A stretch of DNA of 64,000 nucleotides from NCBI RefSeq assembly GCF_004378355.1, contig NZ_SNUB01000005.1, positions 1 through 64,000 of the forward strand, in the 5' to 3' direction. The translations under genes and the position numbers were made by a program. Shown piece by piece: positions 1 to 8,424 of the stretch. Position 1 is the first letter of the stretch. Each line of letters opens with the position of its first letter. The notes under the pieces are model-generated. The model saw only the letters and a program-made list of their open reading frames with translations. It was not told where the DNA came from and did not search any database. This DNA comes from Psychromonas algicola. GTDB lineage: Bacteria > Pseudomonadota > Gammaproteobacteria > Enterobacterales > Psychromonadaceae.

Positions 1-42
1 AGGCTTCGAGTGAGTGGAAATCGTAATCTAAAGGCATAAAAA

Positions 43-69
43 AATCCGATGTTGAGTGAACATCGGATT
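43..69 (-). terminator. Rho-independent terminator, minus strand
   Basis: An 11-bp perfect inverted repeat (AATCCGATGTT, 5-nt loop) is followed by a run of T when read on the minus strand. No complete gene that it would serve lies in the window, so what it terminates is not identified. Confidence 0.6.
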
Positions 70-114
70 CTGATCCCATTCGGGTAAAAATCAACTAATT
101 TTTCTTAACTGATC

Positions 115-142
115 GGCATTAGACCTTCGGGTCGCCTTTTTT
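115..142 (+). terminator. Rho-independent terminator, plus strand
   Basis: A GACC/GGTC stem capped by TTCG, extended by GGC/GCC across an asymmetric bulge, is followed by six T residues. It probably ends a transcript entering from the left edge of the window. Confidence 0.55.
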
Positions 143-640
143 GTTTTTATTTAATAATGCCGATAAAAGTAATCTCTATGAAGTGCTTAAATTAGGCCTT
201 AATTAAATCTTATAGCAATAGGTAAATTAAACTAATCATGATAAATAGCTTATCTATTTTACCGGCTAAAACAGCCCACTTCTTCGTCATATTTTTATTT
301 TGTAGATGTTGTAAAGGGAACAACCATTAAAGTTTTAAAGTGTTTTACTTAATACAACCGATAGAAGGTTAACGAAGTTAACCTCTCGAAAGGTGTCAAT
401 TTACGCCTTGAACTGTTTTTCTTCGAAAATTTAGATAACCTATTTAACGCAATCGGTATTATATTTATTGTTTTGATGTAATGATTAAGTGAAGATTTAA
501 ACTAATCATTCTATGAATGAACATCAGTTTTGAAAGTATTCAATAGGAAATTGATGATGGGTTGTGAGTCATTACTCATTAAATTTATTTTTAATCGATG
601 TGATAATTATGAAGGATAGTTTTGGTGTGTTCTAGTTATT
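143..640. other. Gene-free AT-rich interval
   Basis: I see no supportable gene here. The only start with a plausible ribosome site encodes about 21 residues (near 555-620), which is too little to call. The sequence is AT-rich and has no obvious long repeat. Confidence 0.5.
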
Positions 641-669
641 AAAAAGCGCTTCCAAGTTGGAAACGCTTT
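641..669 (-). terminator. Terminator of the small lipoprotein gene
   Basis: Read on the minus strand, AAAGCG-T-TTCC pairs with GGAA-G-CGCTTT, followed by T residues. It lies about 30 bp after the stop codon of the YhfL-like gene, as expected for its own terminator. Confidence 0.7.
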
Positions 670-700
670 GTTTCATAATATTTAGAGGTAAACTCTAATA

Positions 701-859
701 TTATTCACCACAAGCGCCAATAGCACCTGAGATAGAAATAGCAGGAACTAAGATGAAGTCTGTTTTACAGTCTCCAGCTTTGTTGAATTGGCTACCAGTA
801 CAACCAGCAAGAAGAATTACAGCAACTGCAGCAACAGCAAATTTAGCAACATATTTCAT
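701..859 (-). CDS. Small YhfL-like (DUF4223) lipoprotein, 52 aa
   Basis: This short gene reads M-K-Y-V at the start, then a hydrophobic signal segment ending in a lipobox LLAGC (Cys20), then a 32-residue mature part. That part carries the PAISIS...GACG pattern that I recall from E. coli YhfL (DUF4223). The product would be lipidated at Cys20 and membrane-anchored; its function is unknown in the family. Two further Cys residues (31 and 50) could form a disulfide. The start is supported by AGGA about 8 nt upstream. The gene is monocistronic, with its own terminator at 641-669. The family call rests on memory of the YhfL sequence. Confidence 0.8.
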   Translation of the reverse strand: MKYVAKFAVAAVAVILLAGCTGSQFNKAGDCKTDFILVPAISISGAIGACGE

Positions 860-1018
860 AATGTATTCCTATATTTATTTAATAATTATTTGTGACAATC
901 GAATTGTTGTCGAATGTAAATATAACTTATTGCAATTAAATAGGCTATTTATTTATATAAAAATAAATAAACTCACTGTGATCTGCTAATCAAATAATAA
1001 TATTTAAATGATTGTTTG

Positions 1019-1711
1019 TTATGAATTAATACTGGTAGCGCTGCTCTTCCACTCGGGTAATTCTAGTCTTCCTTTATCTGATATTTCATAGACTCCTCTG
1101 TCTATTTTATTAAACCAGCCATAATAATTATCTCTCAAAAATTGTGTTGCTTGTGGCTCATCAATTGCTTTATTTATTTCAGCCCCTTTTGCTGAAGGCT
1201 GTGTAAGTAAAAAGTTCGCGATACGAATACTGCGTTGGCGATAAACAGTTAAACCTGCTTTAGAGCGTGTTGAACCGCCCTTTTGAGGATCTCCTTGTCG
1301 TAAACTGAATTCTTTTAATAAAGCCGTTTGTTTGCGTTTATTTTTTCTTGGGGTGTAATCTTGTGGGTCATTAATGATTTCTACATATTGTTGTGTTTTT
1401 TGTATATCAACAATAATTAAGCCTAATCCTAAACGAGCAATGAGTTTTTTTATTTGTTTTTTCTTGTTTTTGAATATAGTTGCTTGTTTGGGAATGGCTA
1501 TATAAACATTGTCAGCTAAAGTAAAGCGATCTACTGCTTGCATTAATAGAGTGATATTTAATGTTAATTTTAGTTCGATAATAAGTATGTCATCGCCTTT
1601 CTTGGCAACAATATCACAATCTTTTATTTCCCCTTTTACTTCAAAGCCTAGTCCTTGAAGATGATCTTTGATTGGAAGATATAAATCACTTTCTTGTAGT
1701 TTTTTATTCAT
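1019..1711 (-). CDS. DUF2161-like putative PD-(D/E)XK phosphodiesterase
   Basis: A 230-residue cytoplasmic protein. The N-terminal 60 residues contain CDIVAKKGDD followed by IIELKL, the D...ExK pattern of restriction-endonuclease-like nucleases, with an acidic residue in the first helix (ESDLY). This matches the DUF2161 family of predicted PD-(D/E)XK phosphodiesterases, whose biological role is not established. The middle is Lys-rich (about 125-150). The C-terminal 60 residues look like a winged-helix-type module (YGWFNKIDRGVYEISDKG). It stands alone, with gaps of about 160 and 330 bp to its neighbours. The fold is inferred from motif spacing only. Confidence 0.65.
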   Translation of the reverse strand: MNKKLQESDLYLPIKDHLQGLGFEVKGEIKDCDIVAKKGDDILIIELKLTLNITLLMQAVDRFTLADNVYIAIPKQATIFKNKKKQIKKLIARLGLGLIIVDIQKTQQYVEIINDPQDYTPRKNKRKQTALLKEFSLRQGDPQKGGSTRSKAGLTVYRQRSIRIANFLLTQPSAKGAEINKAIDEPQATQFLRDNYYGWFNKIDRGVYEISDKGRLELPEWKSSATSINS

Positions 1712-2039
1712 TATTACCTATCTATTTTCAAGGCTGATTAATAGTATGTCGTACTTTACAAATTATCGTTGTTGTTAACTAGTGATTGTTAAAATTAATT
1801 CGTGGTAGTTTTATTAAATAAAAACACAAGAGGTTAGTTAATGCTAACTTACATCTGGTTTTAGGTCGTGTTTAAGCTGCTGAGGTTACAATTTGAATTT
1901 AATTTATTTGGATTTACGTTGGAGTGATAAATATAAATGGAGATTATATATTGTAAAGAGTATTAGATTTTAAAAGGTTCTCCTCATATTTATTATTAAT
2001 AGTAAAATACAAGGAGTGATTAATTCATTTAATAACGAA
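1712..2039. other. Gene-free interval
   Basis: AT-rich spacer between two minus-strand genes. It must hold the promoter of the DUF2161-like gene. I see no convincing small ORF, repeat or strong terminator. Confidence 0.45.
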
Positions 2040-2597
2040 CTAACTTTGTCCGTCTAGAAACTTATTTAAAATATAAATACATTTTTTAGTTGCTGTCATA
2101 TCATTACTTACATAAGCCGCTGTAGTAGCGCCTTCTTTCATTAAACAGATTGCATCTAATAATAATGGATCTTTTGTTGGCATGTATTCTTCAATTAAGT
2201 CTCTGATATTTTGTTTGTGGTACAAACAGAACAACGGGATTGAATCTTTCTTTTCGCTAAACTCTGCTGAGCTATTAATAAAGAAGCATCCTCTAAAGTC
2301 GCCGAGTTCTGGATTTGAACCAGTGAACCATTCTTCCAACCCTGTAAATAACTTAATAACAATTTCTTTGTTGGTTGTCGCGCCTTCAAGTGTTTCTTTT
2401 ATCCATTCCACAAACAGAGTATGACGCTGTTCTAAAGCGGCAATAATTAACTCTTCTTTGCTGTTAAAGTGATTGTAAAGTGTATTTTTAGCAATGCCAG
2501 AGACCTTAAGTATTTCGTTAATACCTGTACTATTGATTCCTTTTGCATAAAAAAGAGTCAGAGCGGTATCGATCAGCATTTGGCGTTTATTGTTCAT
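2040..2597 (-). CDS. TetR/AcrR-family transcriptional regulator
   Basis: A 185-residue one-component regulator. Residues 5-50 form the TetR N-terminal DNA-binding domain: the recognition helix region reads GIAKNTLYNHFNSKEEL, very close to the family consensus. The C-terminal two thirds is the helical ligand-binding and dimerisation domain, with no recognised ligand motif. Cytoplasmic. The gene stands alone; the nearest divergent gene is glyQ, which is unlikely to be its target. TetR genes commonly regulate themselves, but I see no clear palindrome in the 380-bp upstream gap. Its target and ligand cannot be told from the sequence. Confidence 0.85.
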   Translation of the reverse strand: MNNKRQMLIDTALTLFYAKGINSTGINEILKVSGIAKNTLYNHFNSKEELIIAALEQRHTLFVEWIKETLEGATTNKEIVIKLFTGLEEWFTGSNPELGDFRGCFFINSSAEFSEKKDSIPLFCLYHKQNIRDLIEEYMPTKDPLLLDAICLMKEGATTAAYVSNDMTATKKCIYILNKFLDGQS

Positions 2598-2932
2598 TTC
2601 ATATCCAGTAGAGTGCGTTTTTATTGAAGGTTGCTACTTATCTTAGTCTAAGTTGAAATAAATAAACCTTTTTTGTGAAGTTTGACATGAACAACCTTTT
2701 TTTACTACAGATTGGCAGAGGCTTAATAAACAAATTAATTAAAAACATTAAATTTTTAATTAATTTGATTTTATTCGTGCCCATTCATCTATCTCTAAAT
2801 ACTGGACTAGATAAATTAAAAACGGTTGGAAAAGTACTTATTTCTACATAGAGGATGATTGTTGAAGACTTAAACTTGGTCTAAACCCTTATCCTGACTT
2901 GTTTTCAATTGCTATCAAGTGCTTGAAATGGG
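2598..2932. other. Intergenic region between tetR and glyQ
   Basis: A divergent intergenic stretch holding the tetR promoter on one strand and the glyQ promoter at its right end. AT-rich runs occupy 2740-2820. No further gene is seen. Confidence 0.45.
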
Positions 2933-2938
2933 TATAAT
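2909..2938 (+). promoter_or_regulatory. Probable sigma70 promoter of glyQS
   Basis: TTGCTA at 2909-2914 and a perfect TATAAT at 2933-2938 are separated by 18 bp. This predicts transcription starting near 2945, about 30 nt before the glyQ start chosen here. It also argues against the longer in-frame start at 2919, which would lie inside the promoter. Confidence 0.6.
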
Positions 2939-2975
2939 AACCACCAATTTTTATAATCAACTCGAAGCCGAAACC

Positions 2976-3884
2976 ATGCAAAAATTCGATACAAAAACAT
3001 TCCAAGGGCTGATTCTTGCGCTGCAAGACTTCTGGGCTCGTCAAGGCTGTGCCATTGTACAACCGCTTGATATGGAAGTAGGGGCTGGAACATTCCATCC
3101 TCAAACATTCCTTCGCTCAATTGGTCCTGAGCCGATGAGTAGTGCTTATGTTCAACCATGTCGTCGACCTACCGATGGCCGATACGGTGAGAACCCAAAT
3201 CGTTTACAACATTATTATCAGTTCCAAGTGGTATTAAAACCTTCTCCTAAAAATATTCAAGAATTGTACTTACAGTCACTTGAAGAGATTGGTATCGATA
3301 CTTCAGTTCATGATATCCGTTTTGTTGAAGATAACTGGGAGTCACCAACATTGGGTGCTTGGGGATTAGGCTGGGAAATTTGGCTTAATGGCATGGAAGT
3401 AACTCAATTTACTTATTTCCAACAAGTTGGCGGTTTAGAGTGTTCGCCTGTAACTGGTGAAATTACTTATGGTTTAGAGCGCCTTGCAATGTACATTCAA
3501 GGTGTTGATAGCATTTATGATCTAGTTTGGACTGATGGTCCAATGGGCAAAGTGACTTACGGTGATATTTTCCACCAAAATGAAGTAGAACAGTCTACCT
3601 ACAACTTTGAACATGCAGATGTTGATGCATTATTTGCACAATTTGATCAATGTGAAAAAGACAGTCAAAAATTAATTGAATCTAGTCTTCCTTTACCTGC
3701 TTACGAGCAAGTAATGAAAGCATCACATGTATTCAACTTGTTAGATGCTCGCCATGCTATCTCTGTGACTGAACGTCAACGTTATATCTTACGTGTTCGT
3801 TCGTTATCAAAAGCGGTTGCAGAAGCATATTACGCAAAACGTGAAGCGCTTGGTTTCCCACTTTGTAAAAATTTAGATAAATAG
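2976..3884 (+). CDS. glyQ: Glycine--tRNA ligase, alpha subunit
   Basis: Catalytic subunit of the bacterial alpha2beta2 glycyl-tRNA synthetase, which activates glycine with ATP and charges tRNA-Gly in the cytoplasm. At 302 residues from ATG 2976 it has the usual length. The first residues [13 protein letters not shown] match the E. coli protein, so the upstream 19 codons (from 2919) are not part of it. Conserved stretches include [26 protein letters not shown] and [11 protein letters not shown], belonging to the class II core. It is followed after 11 bp by glyS, forming the standard two-gene operon. The ribosome site is weak, as the start lies close to the predicted transcription start. Confidence 0.97.
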   Translation: MQKFDTKTFQGLILALQDFWARQGCAIVQPLDMEVGAGTFHPQTFLRSIGPEPMSSAYVQPCRRPTDGRYGENPNRLQHYYQFQVVLKPSPKNIQELYLQSLEEIGIDTSVHDIRFVEDNWESPTLGAWGLGWEIWLNGMEVTQFTYFQQVGGLECSPVTGEITYGLERLAMYIQGVDSIYDLVWTDGPMGKVTYGDIFHQNEVEQSTYNFEHADVDALFAQFDQCEKDSQKLIESSLPLPAYEQVMKASHVFNLLDARHAISVTERQRYILRVRSLSKAVAEAYYAKREALGFPLCKNLDK

Positions 3885-3895
3885 AGGCAAGTTTA

Positions 3896-5971
3896 ATGTC
3901 ACAAGAAAATTTATTGATTGAGCTGGGAACCGAAGAGTTACCACCAAAGTCACTTCGCAAACTTGCTGAATCATTTGCTAATAATGTAGAAGCTGAGTTA
4001 ATTAAGGCTGATTTAAGTTTTGATAGTGTTCGTTGGTTAGCATCGCCAAGACGTTTAGCCGTAGTTGTTACTCACTTAGTTTCTGAGCAAGCTGACAAAA
4101 TTGTTGAAAAACGTGGCCCAGCGGTCAATGTTGCATTTGATGAAAATGGAACGGCGACACAAGCGGCACAAGGTTGGGCTCGCTCTAATGGTATTACCGT
4201 TGATCAAGCGGAACGCTTGGTGACTGATAAAGGTGAGTGGTTACTATTTAAATCTTCAGCTAAAGGGCAACATGTTAAAGAGTTAATACCAGCAATGGCT
4301 GCGACGGCTTTGTCGAAGTTGCCTATTCCTAAGCCAATGCGTTGGGGAGCTGAAAGCACACAGTTTATTCGTCCTGTTCATACAGTGACTATGTTATTTG
4401 GTAATACGTTAATTGAAGGCGAATTATTAGGTGTTGCTTCCGATCGCGTTATTCGTGGACACCGTTTTATGGGGGATGCTGAATTAACATTAACTCACGC
4501 TGACGACTATGAAACATTGTTAGATAGCTCAGGAAAAGTGATTGTAGATTATGAACGTCGTAAATCAATCATACGTGAACAGGTTGAAGCGGTTGCTGCA
4601 CACGAGAATGGTGTGGCTGCTATTGATGAAGATTTATTAGAAGAAGTGACTTCATTAGTAGAATGGCCTGTAACATTGGTTGGTTCATTTGAAGAAAAAT
4701 TCTTAGATGTACCTTCCGAAGCGCTTATTTATACAATGAAAGACCACCAAAAATACTTTCCAGTATTAGATAAAGAAGGCAAATTGTTACCTCGCTTTAT
4801 TTTTGTATCTAACATTGTAAGTCGTGATCCTAAACAAGTTGTTTCTGGTAATGAAAAAGTTGTACGTCCACGTTTAGCGGATGCAGAGTTCTTTTTTGAA
4901 ACAGATAAAAAGAAAACACTAGAAAGCCGTTTAGAATCTTTATCTACCGTATTGTTCCAAAAGCAATTAGGTACGTTAAAAGAGAAGTCAGAGCGAATTG
5001 CTGATACAGCAGAAGCCATTGCACTAAAAATTAAAGCTGATGCTAAGCATGCAAAACGTGCCGGCTTACTATCAAAAACAGATTTAATGACGGAAATGGT
5101 TTTGGAATGCCCAGATGTTCAAGGCATTATGGGGATGCACTATGCTCGTTTTGATGGTGAAGCAGAAGAAGTTGCTATCGCATTAAATGAACAATATCTG
5201 CCTCGCTTTGCTGGTGATAAATTACCAGATTCTCTTGTTGCTTGTGCCGTTTCATTGGCAGACAAGTTAGACTCGTTAGTCGGTATATTCGGTATTGGCC
5301 AAGCACCAAAGGGTGATAAAGACCCATTTGCATTGCGTCGTGCTGCCATTGGTTTATTACGTATTATTACCGATAAAAACTTAGACTTAGATATTGTCGA
5401 TTTAGTTGAAATAGCTAAAACAAGTTATGCAGATAAATTAACAAACAATAATAATAATAATGTCGTTACTGATGTGGTTGATTTCTTATTTGCTCGTTTC
5501 CGTGCGACTTATCAAGCGAACGGATATTCAGTAGAGCTAATTCAATCTGTGTTAGATCGTCGACCAACTAAACCTGTTGATTTTGAAAAACGAATTCAAG
5601 CGGTTGCTAAATTCCAAACCTTACCTGAAGCGGCTCCCATTGCTGCTGCTAACAAACGTATTAGTAATATTCTTGCAAAAGTTAACGAAGAGATTAATAG
5701 TGAAGTTAATACTAACTTATTACAAGAAAATGCAGAGAAAGCCTTAGCAGAAGTATTACAAGCACTAGAAAGCAAGTTAAGCCCTTTATTTGAGTCAGGC
5801 AACTATGAAGCTGCATTGTTCGAATTAGCTAGCTTACAAGCTCCTGTAGACGCTTTCTTTGATGATGTAATGGTAATGGCTGATAATAAAGAAGTTAAAC
5901 AGAACCGTTTAGCATTATTGAATCGTTTACGTAACTTGTTCTTACAGGTTGCGGATGTATCAGTGCTTTAA
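3896..5971 (+). CDS. glyS: Glycine--tRNA ligase, beta subunit
   Basis: The tRNA-recognition and editing-like subunit of heterotetrameric glycyl-tRNA synthetase. At 691 residues it is close to the 689 of E. coli. The N terminus ([15 protein letters not shown]) is typical of GlyS, an HD-like segment lies in the middle ([12 protein letters not shown], then [13 protein letters not shown]), and the C-terminal part holds the anticodon-binding DALR-like region. It follows glyQ with an AGAGG ribosome site and ends just before a strong terminator. A run of five AAT triplets near 5449-5463 encodes a poly-Asn stretch (about residues 518-523), probably a tolerated surface-loop microsatellite. Confidence 0.97.
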   Translation: MSQENLLIELGTEELPPKSLRKLAESFANNVEAELIKADLSFDSVRWLASPRRLAVVVTHLVSEQADKIVEKRGPAVNVAFDENGTATQAAQGWARSNGITVDQAERLVTDKGEWLLFKSSAKGQHVKELIPAMAATALSKLPIPKPMRWGAESTQFIRPVHTVTMLFGNTLIEGELLGVASDRVIRGHRFMGDAELTLTHADDYETLLDSSGKVIVDYERRKSIIREQVEAVAAHENGVAAIDEDLLEEVTSLVEWPVTLVGSFEEKFLDVPSEALIYTMKDHQKYFPVLDKEGKLLPRFIFVSNIVSRDPKQVVSGNEKVVRPRLADAEFFFETDKKKTLESRLESLSTVLFQKQLGTLKEKSERIADTAEAIALKIKADAKHAKRAGLLSKTDLMTEMVLECPDVQGIMGMHYARFDGEAEEVAIALNEQYLPRFAGDKLPDSLVACAVSLADKLDSLVGIFGIGQAPKGDKDPFALRRAAIGLLRIITDKNLDLDIVDLVEIAKTSYADKLTNNNNNNVVTDVVDFLFARFRATYQANGYSVELIQSVLDRRPTKPVDFEKRIQAVAKFQTLPEAAPIAAANKRISNILAKVNEEINSEVNTNLLQENAEKALAEVLQALESKLSPLFESGNYEAALFELASLQAPVDAFFDDVMVMADNKEVKQNRLALLNRLRNLFLQVADVSVL

Positions 5972-6001
5972 TTTACAATAAACAATCTTGATACTATTAA
6001 A

Positions 6002-6029
6002 AAGCTCAGTTTATACTGAGCTTTTTTGT
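6002..6029 (+). terminator. Terminator of glyQS
   Basis: A perfect 9-bp stem (AAGCTCAGT, loop TTAT) is followed by TTTTTTG, 30 bp after the glyS stop codon. A parS palindrome begins immediately after it. Confidence 0.85.
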
Positions 6030-6030
6030 T

Positions 6031-6046
6031 TGTTTCACGTGAAACA
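6031..6046. promoter_or_regulatory. parS centromere site 1
   Basis: TGTTTCACGTGAAACA, a perfect 16-bp palindrome identical to the widely conserved ParB-binding parS consensus. It lies between the glyS terminator and avtA and is one of five copies within about 7 kb on the origin-proximal side of gyrB/recF. ParA and ParB themselves are not in the window. Confidence 0.9.
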
Positions 6047-6233
6047 TTACATTTGTTTTTATCGGATTTAGGCGTTAATCGTTAATTAGGTACCCGATGA
6101 ATCTTATTTATATGTAACATTATTCATTTTATATTTTAAAAAATAGGTTGTTATTTATTTAAGCACAACCTTTCAATGAAAGAATAATAACTAGAATTTT
6201 CAGTTTTTTTGTTCAATTAAAATTAGGATATGT

Positions 6234-7484
6234 ATGCCCTACTCTATTTTTGGAAATAAATTTACACAGCATTCCGGTATTACCGAATTAATGGATGATT
6301 TAAATGAAGGTGTAAAAGGAGGAGAAGAACTTCTAATGTTAGGTGGTGGTAATCCAGCGTCGATTCCTCACATTGAAGCGCGTTTAACAGAGCTTATGCA
6401 GGAGTTATTAGATCAAGGTAAGTTAGTTGATACATTAGCTAATTATGATGGCCCTAAAGGTAAAGATACCTTTGCAATAGCAATTGCTGAATTATTTAAC
6501 GAACTTTATGGCTGGGAGTTAACATCAGATAACGTAATGTTAACGAATGGCAGTCAGAATGCTTTCTTTTATTTATTTAACCTTTTAGCTGGGAATTTTA
6601 ACGATGGTAAAAAGAAGAAAATTCTTTTTCCGCTTGCTCCTGAATATATTGGTTATGCGGATGCGAGTGTTTCTGAAGATGCCTTTGTGGCCGTTCGACC
6701 TAAAATTACCGAACTTGAGAATCAGATGTTTAAATACAATGTCGATTTTGATGCATTAACAATAACCGATGAGATAGGAGCGATCTGCGTATCAAGACCC
6801 ACTAATCCGACTGGGAACGTTTTAACTGATGATGAAATTGAAAAATTAGACGTGTTAGCGAAAGCGAATAATATTCCACTCATTATTGATAACGCCTATG
6901 GTACACCTTTCCCTAATATCATCTTTGAAGATGTTAAGCCTCATTATAATGACAATACGATACTTTGTTTGAGTTTGTCCAAGTTTGGATTGCCAGGTGC
7001 ACGTTGTGGTATTGTGATAGCGAATACTCACATCATTAAAGCAATGGCGAACCTTTCAGGGATTATGGCCTTATCACCAGGCGGGATTGGACCTGAAATT
7101 GTTTTACCCTTGGTGAAAAATAAAGAAATAATTGAATTAAGCGATAAGGTGATTAAACCCTTTTATCAGCAAAAATCTCAAATCGCAATTAATCTATTGC
7201 TAAGTAAAATTAATAATAAAAACTTTCGTATACATAAAGCTGAAGGCGCTTTGTTCCTTTGGCTTTGGTTTAAAGAGTTACCTATCACCTCCAACGAATT
7301 GTATAAAATACTTAAGGAAAAAGGCTTAATCGTTGTTTCTGGGCATTACTTTTTCCCTGGTCTAGATCAAGATTGGCAGCATAAAAATGAATGTATAAGA
7401 CTTAATTATGCGCAAGATAGTGAAGTTGTAGAAAAAGGAATTAGTATTTTAGCGGATACTATAAATGAGCTTTATTCTGCTTAA
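6234..7484 (+). CDS. avtA: Valine--pyruvate aminotransferase
   Basis: PLP-dependent class I/II aminotransferase that exchanges amino groups between valine and pyruvate, giving alanine and 2-oxoisovalerate. Its 416 residues match E. coli AvtA (417) along the length: SIFGNKFTQHSGI at the start, MLGGGNPA, NYDGPKGK, LTNGSQNAFFYL, CVSRPTNPTGN, the PLP-lysine segment SLSKFGLPGARCG, and HYFFPGLD near the end. Start ATG has AGGA 6 nt upstream. It is monocistronic, flanked by parS sites on both sides. Cytoplasmic. Confidence 0.95.
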   Translation: MPYSIFGNKFTQHSGITELMDDLNEGVKGGEELLMLGGGNPASIPHIEARLTELMQELLDQGKLVDTLANYDGPKGKDTFAIAIAELFNELYGWELTSDNVMLTNGSQNAFFYLFNLLAGNFNDGKKKKILFPLAPEYIGYADASVSEDAFVAVRPKITELENQMFKYNVDFDALTITDEIGAICVSRPTNPTGNVLTDDEIEKLDVLAKANNIPLIIDNAYGTPFPNIIFEDVKPHYNDNTILCLSLSKFGLPGARCGIVIANTHIIKAMANLSGIMALSPGGIGPEIVLPLVKNKEIIELSDKVIKPFYQQKSQIAINLLLSKINNKNFRIHKAEGALFLWLWFKELPITSNELYKILKEKGLIVVSGHYFFPGLDQDWQHKNECIRLNYAQDSEVVEKGISILADTINELYSA

Positions 7485-7592
7485 AAACCGAAGTGATCAT
7501 TTACTTATTATTTCTAATTCTAATGTAGATTTTAAATAATAAACCTGAATAATCAGTATTATTAAAAGTCAGATGATCAAAGAAGCCAAGTA

Positions 7593-7608
7593 TGTTTCAC
7601 GTGAAACG
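7593..7608. promoter_or_regulatory. parS centromere site 2 (one mismatch)
   Basis: TGTTTCACGTGAAACG matches parS at 15 of 16 positions; the 14-bp core palindrome is intact. It lies about 110 bp after avtA. Confidence 0.85.
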
Positions 7609-8002
7609 ACTTGGTTTCTTCTTTTCAACAAGTACAAAGCAACAAGCACTATCCTTCAAATATCCATTATTGATTGCACTTTATTATTCTTTAATATTGT
7701 TAACTATGCTCTGGCTTTACCCTCTAATTATTCATCAATAATACATAACGTATTTCGCTGAAATTTACCTGATAATTATTTTTCGATACTTACTTTCTAC
7801 GTTATAGCTCCTCATGATATTTCTGTATGGATAGATAAATTTATTTTTTAATAAGGGATAAAATATTAAAAAAAGCGAGATAGTAGCAGTGAATTAGTGA
7901 CATTATTTTAAAACTAATAATGTGGGTAGCTGTTTATGAGTACTATATAAGAAATTAAATCATTTTGAATTAATTTATCTATTACTCCTTTTATTACGGA
8001 TC

Positions 8003-8244
8003 TATACCGATCGTACTTTAATTGCGACGTTATATTTCATGATCGTTTCATTCCTTAAAATGCTAAGAATAAATAAAAGAACATAATCATTTAACTCATT
8101 ATGGGCAGTCAGATAAGTCTCTATGGCGCGTTGCATACTTCTTGACCTTTGGTTAGGAAAAGAGACTTACTCGTCTCTATGTGCTTTATTTTGCCCATAA
8201 AGGAGTATGCTTAGATATAGTTTGTTTGTTGTATACCGATCGTA
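8003..8244. repeat. 13-bp direct repeats flanking a structured segment
   Basis: TATACCGATCGTA occurs at 8003-8015 and again at 8232-8244. The two copies bracket the hairpin-rich segment at 8101-8210, which may mean that the segment is an inserted unit. Short repeats can also arise by chance in AT-rich DNA. Confidence 0.4.
8101..8210. other. Structured element with competing hairpins, possible ncRNA or remnant element
   Basis: ATGGGCA (8101-8107) pairs with TGCCCAT (8192-8198), enclosing TAAGTCTCT (8114-8122), which can pair with AGAGACTTA (8161-8169). AGAGAC (8161-8166) can instead pair with GTCTCT (8173-8178). GCATACT (8133-8139) can also pair with AGTATGC (8204-8210), crossing the outer helix. 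Mutually exclusive helices are typical of regulatory RNA, but no promoter or downstream gene is obvious, so the nature of the element is open. Confidence 0.35.
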
Positions 8245-8283
8245 TTATTTGTAATTACATTTGATGATCTATTTACAGTAGTT

Positions 8284-8299
8284 TGTTTCACGTGAAACA
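8284..8299. promoter_or_regulatory. parS centromere site 3
   Basis: Perfect TGTTTCACGTGAAACA in the gap downstream of the chemotaxis receptor gene. Confidence 0.9.
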
Positions 8300-8424
8300 A
8301 GATCGTTCTTATTTGAATACTTCGTGGCTTTTATTTATCTAAATACTTTATAAGGGTATAACAACCGCCTATATTGCTTTTTCAAGCTATTATGAATGGC
8401 CTTTCTTTTCTATAAAAAATTATG

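Larger units (their letters stand above)
7485..8424. other. 940-bp gene-free origin-proximal interval with two parS sites
   Basis: Apart from a 62-codon frame that overlaps a parS site and resembles nothing I know, no gene is visible. The interval contains parS sites at 7593 and 8284, a pair of 13-bp direct repeats (TATACCGATCGTA at 8003-8015 and 8232-8244) and, between them, a segment with several competing inverted repeats (8101-8210). Confidence 0.6.

Noticed and set aside
1-145. End of an rRNA operon at the left edge
   Set aside because: Two terminators and a plausible stable-RNA context are seen, but no 5S or tRNA sequence can be read in the window.
555-620. 21-codon plus-strand peptide with an AGGA site
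   Set aside because: Too short to judge without conservation or expression data.
2919-2975. Longer GlyQ start at 2919
   Set aside because: It would begin inside the predicted promoter and add 19 residues absent from the family.
7573-7761. 62-codon plus-strand frame downstream of avtA
   Set aside because: It has no ribosome site, its start is read through a parS site, and its product resembles nothing; it looks like a chance frame in AT-rich DNA.
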